From the NCBI RefSeq assembly GCF_016653405.1, contig NZ_NHSN01000030.1:1-38973 (forward strand): 38,973 nucleotides of DNA, written 5' to 3'. The notes below the pieces were generated by a model. It did no database searches, was not told where the DNA came from, and saw only the letters and a program-made list of their open reading frames with translations. Below are positions 17,285-28,016 of the stretch, one piece after another; within the stretch, counting starts at the first letter, position 1; every line of letters starts with the position of its first letter. Source of the DNA: Halorhodospira halophila. GTDB taxonomy: Bacteria; Pseudomonadota; Gammaproteobacteria; Nitrococcales; Halorhodospiraceae. The position numbers were made by a program, and so were the translations under genes.

Positions 17285-18218
17285 GGCGCAGGGCCTCCAG
17301 CAGGTGGTGCCAGTCCTCCGGCGGCGGCGCCTCCCAGTGCATGGTCTCGCCGGTGCGCGGGTGCTCGAGGCGCAGATGGCGGGCGTGCAGGGCCTGGCGG
17401 CGGAAGCCGTCGAGGACGGCGCGCAGGGTGTCGCTCGCGCCCCGCGGGTAAACCGGCCGACGGCCGTAGACGGGATCACCCACCAGCGGCAGCCGGACGT
17501 GCGCCAGGTGCACGCGGATCTGGTGGGTGCGGCCGGTCTCCAGTTCCACGTCGAGCAGGGTGTGGGCGCTGAAGCGCTCCGCGACCCGGTAATGGGTCAC
17601 CGCCGGGCGACCGGTGGCCACCACGGCCATGCGTTTGCGGTCCCGGGGGTGGCGGGCGATGGGGGCGTCCACTCGCCCCCCGGCGGTGGGGCGGCCGACC
17701 ACCACGGCCTGGTAGCCGCGCCCCACCGTGCGCGCCTGCAGCTGCGCGACCAGGGCATGGTGGGCGGCGTAGGTCCGCGCCACCACGAGCAGCCCCGAGG
17801 TCTCCTTGTCCAGCCGGTGCACGATGCCGGCCCGTGGCAGGGCTTCGAGCCCCGGATCGTGGTGGAGCAGCGCGTTGACCAGGGTGCCGCCCGGATTGCC
17901 GGCCCCCGGATGAACCACCAGCCCCGCCGGCTTGTCCACGACCAGCAGATCCCCGTCCTCGTAGAGCAGCCGCAGCGGGATGGGCTCCGGGGCCAGCGGG
18001 GTCTCCGGCTCGGGCTCGGCATCGACGTGGATTCGCTCGCCGGCGTAAACCGGATCGCGGGGACGGCGCACGGCGCCGTCGACGGTGATCCAGCCGGCCT
18101 TCACCCACTGCTGCAGGCGGCTGCGTGAATAATCGGGAAACAGGGCCGCCAGGGCCCGATCCAGACGCTGCCCGGCCAGTTCCTCGGGGACGTCGGCTTG
18201 GTGACGGGGTCGTTCCAT
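17277..18218 (-). CDS. rluD: 23S rRNA pseudouridine synthase RluD
   Basis: 313-aa enzyme modifying helix 69 of 23S rRNA (positions 1911/1915/1917 in E. coli). It has an N-terminal S4 domain (GQRLDRALAALFPDYSRSRL, 16-35), the catalytic Asp at 137 in HRLDKETSG, and downstream RluA-family motifs (GRTHQIRVHLAH; PLVGDPVYG). The N-terminus aligns without extension to E. coli RluD, supporting the ATG at 18218. No Shine-Dalgarno sequence is visible, and the best promoter puts the transcript start almost on this ATG. First gene of rluD-pgeF-dgc; divergent from bamD as in many relatives. Confidence 0.95.
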   Translation of the reverse strand: MERPRHQADVPEELAGQRLDRALAALFPDYSRSRLQQWVKAGWITVDGAVRRPRDPVYAGERIHVDAEPEPETPLAPEPIPLRLLYEDGDLLVVDKPAGLVVHPGAGNPGGTLVNALLHHDPGLEALPRAGIVHRLDKETSGLLVVARTYAAHHALVAQLQARTVGRGYQAVVVGRPTAGGRVDAPIARHPRDRKRMAVVATGRPAVTHYRVAERFSAHTLLDVELETGRTHQIRVHLAHVRLPLVGDPVYGRRPVYPRGASDTLRAVLDGFRRQALHARHLRLEHPRTGETMHWEAPPPEDWHHLLEALRHG

Positions 18219-18222
18219 ACGT

Positions 18223-18251
18223 ATAGTACGAGCCTTTGCTATCGCTACAAT
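18223..18251. promoter_or_regulatory. Divergent promoter region rluD/bamD
   Basis: Reverse strand: TTGTAG (18250-18245), 16-base spacer, TACTAT (18228-18223), only four bases before the rluD ATG. Forward strand: a -10-like TACAAT (18246-18251) faces bamD, but I see no good -35 for it. The two signals overlap, so the genes may compete for polymerase. Confidence 0.45.
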
Positions 18252-18287
18252 GACGGGCCTGCATCAGGCCGCGGAGTCACGGAAATC

Positions 18288-19049
18288 ATGCACCGCATCC
18301 AGCGCTGGGCCACGATCGCCCTGGTGGCACTCTTTCTGGCCGGCTGTGCCGGCACCGACCCCGACGGGGCCGCCGAGCGCAGCGTCGAGGAACTCTACGC
18401 CGACGCCCGCAGCAGCCTGAGTTCCGGGAACTACTCACAGGCCGTGGAGCGCTTCGAGAACCTGGTGGCGCGCTACCCCTTCGGCGATCACGCGGTTCAG
18501 TCCCAGCTGATGATCATCTACGCCCACTACCTGGCTGGCCAGCACGAGTCGGCGATCGCCGCCGCGGAACGCTTCCAGCGCATGCATCCGCGCAATGAGC
18601 ACGTCGCCTATGCACTTTACATGAGCGGCGTGGCACGGCAGGCCCAGGGGCCCGGCGGCCTCGGCGATCTGTTCAATGTCGACCCGAACTTGCGCGATCC
18701 CGAGCCCAAGCGCCGCGCCTTCGCCGACTTCCGCGACCTGACCGAGCAGTACCCGGACAGCGAGTATATCGACGACGCCACCGAGCGCATGGAGCAGATC
18801 CGCACGGCGCTGGCCGAGCATGAACTCCACGTCGGGCGGTTCTACCTGGAGCGGGGCGCCTACATCGCCGCCGCCAACCGGGCGCGGACGATCATCGCCC
18901 GCTACCCCGGCACGCCGGCCGTGGGCGAGGCCATGGGGATGCTCGCCGAGGCCTACCGCAGCCTTGGCCTCGACCCCCTGGACGAGGACGTGGAGCGGGA
19001 ACGGCGCGAGCGCCACGAGGTTCCCGCCCCGGAGTTCGGCGGGCGGTAG
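18288..19049 (+). CDS. bamD: Outer-membrane assembly lipoprotein BamD
   Basis: 253-aa lipoprotein of the BAM complex that inserts beta-barrel proteins. The lipobox LAGC gives the lipidated Cys at residue 20. TPR repeats follow from about 35 to 230: YADARSSLSSGNYSQAVERF, then LMIIYAHYLAGQHESAIAAA, and LERGAYIAAANRARTIIARY. The region MSGVARQAQ...FNVDPNLRDP is characteristic of the family. The ATG at 18288 gives a correct signal peptide, unlike the longer in-frame reading from 18198. Its neighbour rluD is divergent, a conserved arrangement. Confidence 0.95.
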   Translation: MHRIQRWATIALVALFLAGCAGTDPDGAAERSVEELYADARSSLSSGNYSQAVERFENLVARYPFGDHAVQSQLMIIYAHYLAGQHESAIAAAERFQRMHPRNEHVAYALYMSGVARQAQGPGGLGDLFNVDPNLRDPEPKRRAFADFRDLTEQYPDSEYIDDATERMEQIRTALAEHELHVGRFYLERGAYIAAANRARTIIARYPGTPAVGEAMGMLAEAYRSLGLDPLDEDVERERRERHEVPAPEFGGR

Positions 19050-19076
19050 GCCGCACAGCGGCCCCCGCCCGGGGAA

Positions 19077-19463
<387 letters not shown>

Positions 19464-19477
19464 TCAGGACTCAGTTA

Positions 19478-21109
19478 TCAGGATAGCGTGGGCCAGTCCC
19501 CACAGCCCTGACAACCGGACCAGCCCGAGGTAATCGGGTAACGCCGGTCACGCCCGAAGGCGCGCCGGGTCACCTTCACCCCGGGGGCCGCCTGGCGGCG
19601 CTTGTACTCGTTGCGGTAGAGCAGCCGGATGACCCGGCAGAGTTCCGCCTCGTCCAGCCCATCGACACGGATCTCGTGCTCGGCGGCGTCGGCCTCCAGG
19701 TACTGGCGCAACACGGCATCGAGGACCGGATACGGCGGCAGGCTGTCACTGTCACGCTGATCGGCGCGCAGCTCGGCGGTGGGCTCGCGCTCGATGATGG
19801 CCTGCGGCACGGCGGGCCCGAGGCTGTTGCGGTAGGCGGCCAGGCGGTAGACATCGGTCTTGTAGACGTCCTTGAGCGGGGCAAAACCGCCGCACATGTC
19901 GCCGTACAGGGTCGCATACCCCACGGCCAGCTCACTCTTGTTACCGGCTGCCAGCAGCATGAGCCCGAGCTTGTTGGACAGCGCCATCAGGCAGTTGCCG
20001 CGGATCCGCGCCTGGATGTTCTCCTCGGTGGCGTCCGCCGGGCGCCCGGCGAAGGCCGGCGCCAGGGCCTGCTCGTATTCGGCGAAGAGCGACTCGATGG
20101 GGATGCTCCGGTAGTCCAGTCCGAGCGTCTGCGCTGCCGCGCGAGCGTCTTCCAGGCTGCGCTCGGCGGTGTAGCGGGTGGGCATCATCACCGCCAGCAC
20201 CTGCTCCCCGCCCAGGGCGTCGGCGGCCACCGCAGCCACCAGGGCCGAGTCGATCCCGCCGGAGAGCCCGAGCACCACGCCGGAGAAGCCGTTGCCACGG
20301 ACATAGTCGGCGGTGGCCCGGACCAGCGCCTGGTAGATCGCCGGCGGCCCGGTGGTGCGCTCGGCGCATTCGCCGCGCAGCGCCCCGCCCTGCCAGTCGA
20401 GGGGGTGGAGCCCGTCGGCGAACGCCGGCGCCCGGGCAGTGACCGCACCGGTATCGTCCAGTGCGAAGGAGCTGCCATCGTAGACGACCTCGTCGTGGCC
20501 ACCGACCAGGTTGGCGTAGAGCAGCGGGATCCCGGTCTCCGCCACGCGGCGGGCCGCCACCTCCTCGCGCTCGGCCTGCTTGCCGTCGTGGAACGGCGAG
20601 GCGTTGATGCTGATCAGCAGCTCGGCGCCGGCGCCGGCGGCCTCGGCGGCCGGTGTGGCCGCCCAGATGTCCTCACAGATGGTGACCCCGATGCGCCGGC
20701 CGGCGACCTCGACCAGGCAGGGGGCGTTTCCGGCGCGGAAGTGGCGGTTGTCGTCGAAGACGCTGTAGCTCGGCAGGCAGCGTTTGTAGGCCACTTCGGC
20801 CTCGGCGCCGTCGGCGAGGACCACGGCGGCGTTGCGCACCACGCCGTGGCGGTGGAGCGGCGTCCCCACCACCGCGGTGATCCCGGTGCACGCCGCAGCG
20901 ATCCGGCCGAGCGCCCGCTCGACGGCGGCATGGAAGTCGCTGCGCAGCAGCAGGTCGTCGGGCGGGTAGCCGGTCACCGCCAGCTCGGGGAAGACCACCA
21001 GATCGGCGCCGAACTCATCCCGCGCCCGGCCGATGGCGTCGATGATGCGCGCGGCATTGGCGTCGATGGCGCCGACGGGGAAGGCCAGCTGGGCGGTGAC
21101 GATACGCAC
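19478..21109 (-). CDS. nadE: Glutamine-hydrolysing NAD+ synthetase
   Basis: 543-aa two-domain enzyme that amidates NaAD to NAD+. The N-terminal nitrilase-type glutaminase has the triad E42 (FPELAVTGYPP), K109 (YKRCLPSY) and C145 (TICEDIW). The C-terminal ATP pyrophosphatase domain has SGGIDS (282-287). The typical end FGRDRRYPIT is followed by about a dozen extra residues containing Cys-Gln-Gly-Cys (SGCQGCGDWPTLS). It starts 8 bases after the sucD stop, so it is part of sucC-sucD-nadE-glnB. Confidence 0.95.
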   Translation of the reverse strand: MRIVTAQLAFPVGAIDANAARIIDAIGRARDEFGADLVVFPELAVTGYPPDDLLLRSDFHAAVERALGRIAAACTGITAVVGTPLHRHGVVRNAAVVLADGAEAEVAYKRCLPSYSVFDDNRHFRAGNAPCLVEVAGRRIGVTICEDIWAATPAAEAAGAGAELLISINASPFHDGKQAEREEVAARRVAETGIPLLYANLVGGHDEVVYDGSSFALDDTGAVTARAPAFADGLHPLDWQGGALRGECAERTTGPPAIYQALVRATADYVRGNGFSGVVLGLSGGIDSALVAAVAADALGGEQVLAVMMPTRYTAERSLEDARAAAQTLGLDYRSIPIESLFAEYEQALAPAFAGRPADATEENIQARIRGNCLMALSNKLGLMLLAAGNKSELAVGYATLYGDMCGGFAPLKDVYKTDVYRLAAYRNSLGPAVPQAIIEREPTAELRADQRDSDSLPPYPVLDAVLRQYLEADAAEHEIRVDGLDEAELCRVIRLLYRNEYKRRQAAPGVKVTRRAFGRDRRYPITSGWSGCQGCGDWPTLS

Positions 21110-21117
21110 GGTGCGCC

Positions 21118-21990
21118 TCAGCCTGCCGTCAGCTGCCGAATGCGTTCGCCGATCTCCGTCGGCGAGCGCACCGTGGCCACGCCGGCGGCCTCGAGGGCCG
21201 CGAACTTGTCGTCCGCCGTCCCCTTGCCGCCGGAGATGATCGCCCCGGCGTGACCCATGCGCTTGCCCGGCGGCGCAGTCACCCCGGCGATGTAGGCGAC
21301 CACCGGCTTGCTCATGTGGTCACGAATGAACGTCGCCGCCTCCTCCTCGGCGCTGCCGCCGATCTCGCCGACCATGACCACGCCGTCGGTGGCCGGGTCA
21401 GCCTCGAACTGCGCCAGGCAGTCGACGAAAGACCACCCCTGGATCGGGTCGCCGCCGATACCGACACAGGTCGACTGCCCCTGCCCGGTGTCCGAGGTCT
21501 GCTTGACCGCCTCGTAGGTCAGGGTCCCGGAGCGGGAGACGATGCCGATTCGCCCGGGCAGGTGGATGTGCCCGGGCATGATGCCGATCTTGCACTGGTC
21601 CGGGGTGATGATCCCGGGACAGTTGGGCCCGATCAGGGCCACGTCCTCGCCCCGCAGGGCCTCCTTGACGTGCAGCATGTCGAGCACCGGGATGCCCTCG
21701 GTGATGCAGGCGATCACCCGGATGCCGGCGTCGGCGGCCTCAAGGATGGCATCGGCGGCGAAGGGCGCCGGGACGTAGATGACCGAGGCGTCGGCGCCGG
21801 TCTCGGCCACCGCCTCGCGGACCGTATCGAACAGCGGGCGGTCCAGGTGTGTGCCGCCGCCGCGCCCCGGGGTCACGCCGCCGACCACCTGGGTGCCGTA
21901 GGCGATGGCCTGCTCGGCGTGGAAGGTCCCCTGCTTGCCGGTGAACCCCTGGACGAGCACCCGGGTGCTCTGATCGACGAGAATGCTCAT
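21118..21990 (-). CDS. sucD: Succinyl-CoA synthetase alpha subunit
   Basis: 290-aa alpha subunit of the TCA enzyme that converts succinyl-CoA to succinate with ATP or GTP formation. The CoA-binding N-terminus ([17 protein letters not shown]) and the phospho-histidine H247 (KRMGHAGAI) are present. Length is standard. A good ribosome binding site (AGAGAGGAGCAG) precedes the ATG; sucC ends 26 bases upstream. Confidence 0.97.
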   Translation of the reverse strand: MSILVDQSTRVLVQGFTGKQGTFHAEQAIAYGTQVVGGVTPGRGGGTHLDRPLFDTVREAVAETGADASVIYVPAPFAADAILEAADAGIRVIACITEGIPVLDMLHVKEALRGEDVALIGPNCPGIITPDQCKIGIMPGHIHLPGRIGIVSRSGTLTYEAVKQTSDTGQGQSTCVGIGGDPIQGWSFVDCLAQFEADPATDGVVMVGEIGGSAEEEAATFIRDHMSKPVVAYIAGVTAPPGKRMGHAGAIISGGKGTADDKFAALEAAGVATVRSPTEIGERIRQLTAG

Positions 21991-22016
21991 GTTCTGCTCC
22001 TCTCTTGACCTGGGGA

Positions 22017-23192
22017 TCAGGCCGCGTCACCGGCGATGTCGACGATCTTGGCGGCGGCGTCTGCCAGGTCGTCGGCGGGGATGAGGTCGAGCCCGCTGTC
22101 GGCGAGGATCTGCTTGCCCTGCTCGACGTTGGTGCCCTCGAGCCGGACGACCACTGGGACGTCGACCCCGACGTCGTGGACGGCGGCCACGATGCCCTCG
22201 GCGATCATGTCGCAACGCACGATCCCGCCGAAGATGTTCACCAGGATCCCCTCCACCGAGGGGCTGGAGAGGATGATCTTGAAGGCCTCGGCCACCCGAT
22301 CGGCGTTGGTGCCACCGCCGACGTCGAGGAAGTTGGCCGGCGAGCCGCCGTGGAGCTTGATCACGTCCATGGTGGCCATGGCCAGGCCCGCGCCGTTAAC
22401 CATGCAGCCGATGTTGCCGTCCAGGGTGATGTAGTTGAGGCTGTGCTCGGCGGCCCGGACCTCGGTCTCGTCCTCTTGGGTCAGATCGCGCATGTCCTGA
22501 ATCTGCGACTGCCGGCCGATCTCCACGGCATTGTCGTCGACGGTCACCTTGGCATCCAGGGCTAGCAGCCGCCCCTCGCCGGTGACGATCAGCGGGTTGA
22601 TCTCGACCAGCGACAGGTCCCGCTCCAGGAACAGACGGTAGACCCCCTGCATCATCCGCGTCAGCTCCCCCACCTGCGCCTTGTCCAGGCCGAGGGCGAA
22701 ACCCAGCTGCCGGCACTGGTACGGCTGCAGCCCGGCGGCCGGGTGGACCCGCACGGTGTGGATGCGCTCGGGCTCGCTGGCCGCCACCTCCTCGATGTCC
22801 ATGCCGCCGGCGGCCGAGGCCATGAAGACCACGCGCTGGCTGGACCGATCGATCAGGGCGCCGAGGTAGAGCTCACGGGCGATCGCCAGCCCCTCCTCGA
22901 CCAGCAGGGCGTGGATCGGCTGACCGCGATCGTCGGTTTGGTGGGTCACCAGGCGCTCGCCGAGCAGTGAGTCCGCGTAGCGCTCGATCTCGTCGGTCTT
23001 CCGGAGCACCCGGACCCCTCCGGCCTTGCCCCGTCCGCCGGCGTGGACCTGGGCCTTGACCACCCAGGCCGAGCCACCGAGGCGCTCGGCGGCGGCGCGG
23101 GCCTCGGCGCTGGAGCGCGCCACATACCCGCGGGGGATGGCGATCCCCGCCTCGGTGAAGAGGTGCTTGGCCTGGAACTCGTGCAGATTCAT
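22017..23192 (-). CDS. sucC: Succinyl-CoA synthetase beta subunit
   Basis: 391-aa ATP-grasp beta subunit, partner of suc[13 protein letters not shown] at the start, the grasp loop [11 protein letters not shown], the Mg-nucleotide segment EINPL and the glycine-rich [15 protein letters not shown] and LDVGGGTN stretches are all typical. GGGAGGAGCTG precedes the ATG. First gene of a four-gene cluster; sucAB and lpd are not in the window. Confidence 0.97.
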   Translation of the reverse strand: MNLHEFQAKHLFTEAGIAIPRGYVARSSAEARAAAERLGGSAWVVKAQVHAGGRGKAGGVRVLRKTDEIERYADSLLGERLVTHQTDDRGQPIHALLVEEGLAIARELYLGALIDRSSQRVVFMASAAGGMDIEEVAASEPERIHTVRVHPAAGLQPYQCRQLGFALGLDKAQVGELTRMMQGVYRLFLERDLSLVEINPLIVTGEGRLLALDAKVTVDDNAVEIGRQSQIQDMRDLTQEDETEVRAAEHSLNYITLDGNIGCMVNGAGLAMATMDVIKLHGGSPANFLDVGGGTNADRVAEAFKIILSSPSVEGILVNIFGGIVRCDMIAEGIVAAVHDVGVDVPVVVRLEGTNVEQGKQILADSGLDLIPADDLADAAAKIVDIAGDAA

Positions 23193-23233
23193 TGAACAGC
23201 TCCTCCCATGGGGTCGCGGTCGCCGGGCGGTCG

Positions 23234-23262
23234 ATTATAGTGGTTCAGCGACCCGCGCTTTT
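23234..23262 (-). promoter_or_regulatory. Candidate promoter of sucCD-nadE-glnB
   Basis: A perfect TATAAT (23239-23234) lies 42 bases before the sucC ATG. At 17-base spacing the -35 is AAAAGC; a better TTGAAA lies at 20-base spacing. The -10 match is strong for such GC-rich DNA, but the -35 choice is unsettled. Confidence 0.5.
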
Positions 23263-23350
23263 CAAAACCGTCCGGCCGTGCCAACTTGGTTGGCCGCGCG
23301 CCCGGGCCTCTGCGCCCGAGGGCTCAAGGTAATCACGGAAAAGCACGTGC

Positions 23351-23635
23351 ATGCTAGGCCAGATCCTTCTTGTCATCCTGCTCATCCTCGCCTGGATCGG
23401 TGCGCGCAGCCTGCTTCAGAAACGCCTGCGCGATGATGGCGAGGGACAGCGCAACCAGGGCGGCGGCGACGGCGGGCGCACCGAGGAGATGGTGCGCTGC
23501 GCCCGATGCGGCGTCTTCCTGCCGCGCTCGACCGCCTATCCCCGCGACGGCGCCTACTACTGCTCGCCGGAGCACCGTCGGCTGGGACGGGATGACCACC
23601 CGTCGGCCGGTTCCGGCCGCGACCGGCGGGGGTAG
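23351..23635 (+). CDS. PP0621-family small membrane protein with zinc-finger-like motif
   Basis: 94-aa protein with one N-terminal membrane segment (residues 4-21, ILLVILLILAWIGARSL), a Gly/Asp/Arg-rich linker and a C-terminal cysteine cluster CARCGV...AYYCSPEHR, a treble-clef/MYND-like zinc site of the PP0621 family. The function is unknown. The ATG at 23351 has only a weak upstream AG-rich stretch. It is divergent from sucC and convergent with the pilin gene; family members are often found near type IV pilus genes. Confidence 0.7.
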   Translation: MLGQILLVILLILAWIGARSLLQKRLRDDGEGQRNQGGGDGGRTEEMVRCARCGVFLPRSTAYPRDGAYYCSPEHRRLGRDDHPSAGSGRDRRG

Positions 23636-23666
23636 CGCGACGGGCAGGCCGGGGCGGCCTGATCCC

Positions 23667-23694
23667 CCGGCCCGGCCGGCGAAGGCCGGGCCGG
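23667..23694. terminator. Strong GC hairpin between PP0621-like and pilin genes
   Basis: CCGGCCCGGCC-GGCGAA-GGCCGGGCCGG is a perfect 11-bp stem with a 6-base loop, lying between two convergent stop codons. It has no T-run on either side. It can act as a bidirectional terminator, and it shares the word GCCGGGCCGG with the hairpin at 27967-27997. Confidence 0.55.
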
Positions 23695-23706
23695 CTCGGG
23701 CGGCCC

Positions 23707-24165
23707 TCACTCGGCGCACAGGCCGGTGGCGATCTCCGCCAGTTCGCCTGGATCGCAATCCCACCCCCAGGCGTCCTCATCGTCCTCCTGGCCGGTAAAG
23801 GTCACCGACTCGCCGGCCAGCTCGGTGTTGACCCCCTCGTCGGCGAACTGCATGGACACATCCACCGTGTCCCCGCCGGCGGAGACGTCGATGGCATCGA
23901 CGTAGTCGCCACTCTCGTCCCCCACCAGCCGCTCGATGCGATCGGCGTCCAGCCCGTCGGGGCCACGCAGATGGACCTCGGAGTCCACCGCCGTACGCAC
24001 ACCGGAGAAGAGGGTCAGGGCCTCGGCGAACTGGGTGCGGGCGACGTAGTTCTGGTACTGCGGGACCGCGATGGCGGCCAGCATGGCGATGATCGCCACC
24101 ACGATCATCAGCTCGATGAGGGTGAAGGCGGCGCAGAGCCGGCGCCGCTGGATACGCGATTGCAT
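23707..24165 (-). CDS. Type IV pilin
   Basis: 152-aa type IVa prepilin. Leader of 13 residues ([13 protein letters not shown]), then F-T-L-I-E-L with the conserved Phe+1 and Glu+5, a hydrophobic helix ([16 protein letters not shown]) and [14 protein letters not shown]-terminal cysteine pair about 13 residues apart ([14 protein letters not shown]) forms the D-loop. The residue before the cut is Ala, where prepilin peptidase substrates nearly always have Gly. The mature protein is strongly acidic, consistent with a halophile. GGGAGGTGAG precedes the ATG. I call it the major pilin PilA by its size and D-loop, but a minor pilin is possible. No assembly genes are adjacent. Confidence 0.88.
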   Translation of the reverse strand: MQSRIQRRRLCAAFTLIELMIVVAIIAMLAAIAVPQYQNYVARTQFAEALTLFSGVRTAVDSEVHLRGPDGLDADRIERLVGDESGDYVDAIDVSAGGDTVDVSMQFADEGVNTELAGESVTFTGQEDDEDAWGWDCDPGELAEIATGLCAE

Positions 24166-24323
24166 GGCTCACCTCCCTGTGAGTCCGGAAAAAGTGCGTT
24201 TGAACGGATCAGTCCGTGCCGCCGGCGGTCAGGCGGCGGATCACGCAGCCCGGGGCCGATGGCCAGGACGCCGCGCAGGTTGTAACGTGCCGGGTGAAAC
24301 CTCGCCACGACGGGCCCGGAACC

Positions 24324-24944
24324 ATGCGCCGATTCGTGCTCGATACCAGCGTCTTCACCAACCCCGACGTCTACCTGCGCTTCGATGAGGAGCCGATGCA
24401 GGCCATCTCGGTCTTCCTCGGGCTCGCCCGGCGCGCCGACGCCGAGTTCTACATGCCGGGGCCGGTCTATCAGGAGCTGTGCAACCTGCGCTCGATGGAC
24501 ATGATCGGCGCCGAGTTCGAGACCGAGGTGCACATCCGCTCGCCCCGGCGTTTCTCGATGACCATCCCCTCGGAAGTGCTCTACGAGTTCATCGAGGAGG
24601 TGCGCACGCGCATCCAGCGGGGCCTGCGCATCGCCGAGGAGCACGCCCGGCAGGCCGGCCAAGCGGAATCGCTGCCGCCGGAGCTGATCACCCAGCTGCG
24701 CGAGCGCTACCGCGAGGCTATGCGCCGCGGGATCCTCGACTCGCGGGAGGACATCGACGTGGTGCTGCTCGCCTACGAGCTGGACGCCACCCTGGTCTCC
24801 GCCGACGAGGGGATGCGCAAGTTCGCCGAGCGGATCGGCATCAAGCTGGTCAATCCGCGCTACCTGCGCGGGGTGATGCAGAACCTCGCCGGCGAGGAGC
24901 CCAGTCACACCGCCCCCGACGGCCCCGACCAACCGACCGGGTAA
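24324..24944 (+). CDS. Protein-only RNase P (HARP, PIN_5 / UPF0278 family)
   Basis: 206-aa PIN-domain nuclease of the HARP group (homologues of Aquifex RNase P, Aq_880), which removes 5' leaders from tRNA precursors without an RNA subunit. The start [20 protein letters not shown], the block [19 protein letters not shown] (65-90 region) and [19 protein letters not shown] closely follow Aq_880 as I recall it. The metal-binding aspartates are all present: D7, D139, D143 and D161 (SADEG), matching D7, D138, D142 and D160 of Aq_880. A basic, helical insertion (about 85-135) would form the oligomer spike. The last 15 residues are a variable tail overlapping the convergent RAYT-like gene by 40 bases. 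ATG at 24324 is family-consistent; divergent from the pilin gene. Older annotation: RNA-ligase partner protein. Confidence 0.9.
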   Translation: MRRFVLDTSVFTNPDVYLRFDEEPMQAISVFLGLARRADAEFYMPGPVYQELCNLRSMDMIGAEFETEVHIRSPRRFSMTIPSEVLYEFIEEVRTRIQRGLRIAEEHARQAGQAESLPPELITQLRERYREAMRRGILDSREDIDVVLLAYELDATLVSADEGMRKFAERIGIKLVNPRYLRGVMQNLAGEEPSHTAPDGPDQPTG

Positions 24945-25390
24945 AGCCCGGCGGCCTGGCAGCGGCGAAAGGAGCTATAGCGCCACCCCTCGGGGCGGCC
25001 GGCCAGCCCGCGGCGCACCGGCTCCCAGTGGATCTCGTCGAGGGCCTCGCGCCACCGGTCCGGCTCCACCTCCCACCAGTGCACACCGGGCTGCCAAAGC
25101 CGCCCGCGGGGCAGCCCCGGCCAGTTGCGCAGGTGGCGGGTGCAGTGGGCCTTGGCCGCCTGCCAGCGGGGCCGCGGGTCCGGGTCATCCCGGGGCAGGC
25201 GCCACAGGCCGTGGACGGCGTCGGGCAGGACGACGGCGGCGTCCCAGGTCAGCGGACGGCGCCGGGCCACCTGGCGGAAGGCGGTGCGCAGCCGTTGCAC
25301 GGCCTCGGGCCGGGCCAGCCACGGGTGGTTGCCGTGCGTGGTCAGGCAGAAGCGGACGCACCGCTCCTGCCGGCTCACCTCCTGGTGCAT
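24905..25390 (-). CDS. Degenerate REP-associated tyrosine transposase (RAYT)-like protein
   Basis: 161-aa protein with the layout of RAYT/Y1-transposase proteins: [62 protein letters not shown]. RAYTs normally read PDHxH (the HUH metal site) and DYIHxNP (the nucleophilic Tyr). Here A58-V-H60 replaces the HUH and E119 replaces the tyrosine, so single-strand cleavage should be lost. The frame is intact and has a strong ribosome binding site (CAGGGAGGAG) before the ATG at 25390, which suggests retention for another role or recent inactivation. Its 3' end overlaps the end of the HARP gene on the other strand by 40 bases. Confidence 0.78.
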   Translation of the reverse strand: MHQEVSRQERCVRFCLTTHGNHPWLARPEAVQRLRTAFRQVARRRPLTWDAAVVLPDAVHGLWRLPRDDPDPRPRWQAAKAHCTRHLRNWPGLPRGRLWQPGVHWWEVEPDRWREALDEIHWEPVRRGLAGRPEGWRYSSFRRCQAAGLYPVGWSGPSGAV

Positions 25391-25436
25391 GCGCGCTCCT
25401 CCCTGAACGCGTTGTCTCCTGCTTATCGTGCCAGCC

Positions 25437-25495
25437 CGCCGCCGGCTGTCAATCGGCCGGGGCACAGCGGCGCGCGTCGCTGGCAGCCGGCGGCG
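25437..25495. repeat. Inverted repeat between RAYT-like and tex
   Basis: CGCCGCCGGCTG (25437-25448) and its exact complement CAGCCGGCGGCG (25484-25495) are 35 bases apart, with AGCC/GGCT partly extending the arms. It lies just upstream of the RAYT-like gene, where REP/BIME elements usually sit. Whether it recurs in the genome is unknown. Confidence 0.4.
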
Positions 25496-25543
25496 GCTCG
25501 GTTATCATGGCGCCTTTTCCACGGCACCGAGGTTTCACGAGAG

Positions 25544-27952
<2,409 letters not shown>

Positions 27953-27966
27953 ACCCTCCGAGGCTT

Positions 27967-27997
27967 GCCGGGCCGGCCGCCTGCGGCCGGGCCCGGC
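27967..27997. terminator. GC hairpin between tex and uvrA
   Basis: GCCGGGCC (27967-27974) pairs with GGCCCGGC (27990-27997), continued inward by GGCC/GGCC after a one-base bulge. It lies between the convergent tex and uvrA stops and probably ends both transcripts, though no T-run is present. Confidence 0.5.
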
Positions 27998-28016
27998 AGC
28001 GCCGGGAAAGCACCGC

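Noticed and set aside
24166-24323. Sigma54 promoter for pilin
   Set aside because: GGCAC occurs on the reverse strand but the GC at the required distance is missing.
24479-25543. N-terminal extension of tex through HARP and RAYT genes
   Set aside because: The extension crosses HARP in another frame and the RAYT-like gene in antisense; Tex homologues begin near the ATG at 25544.
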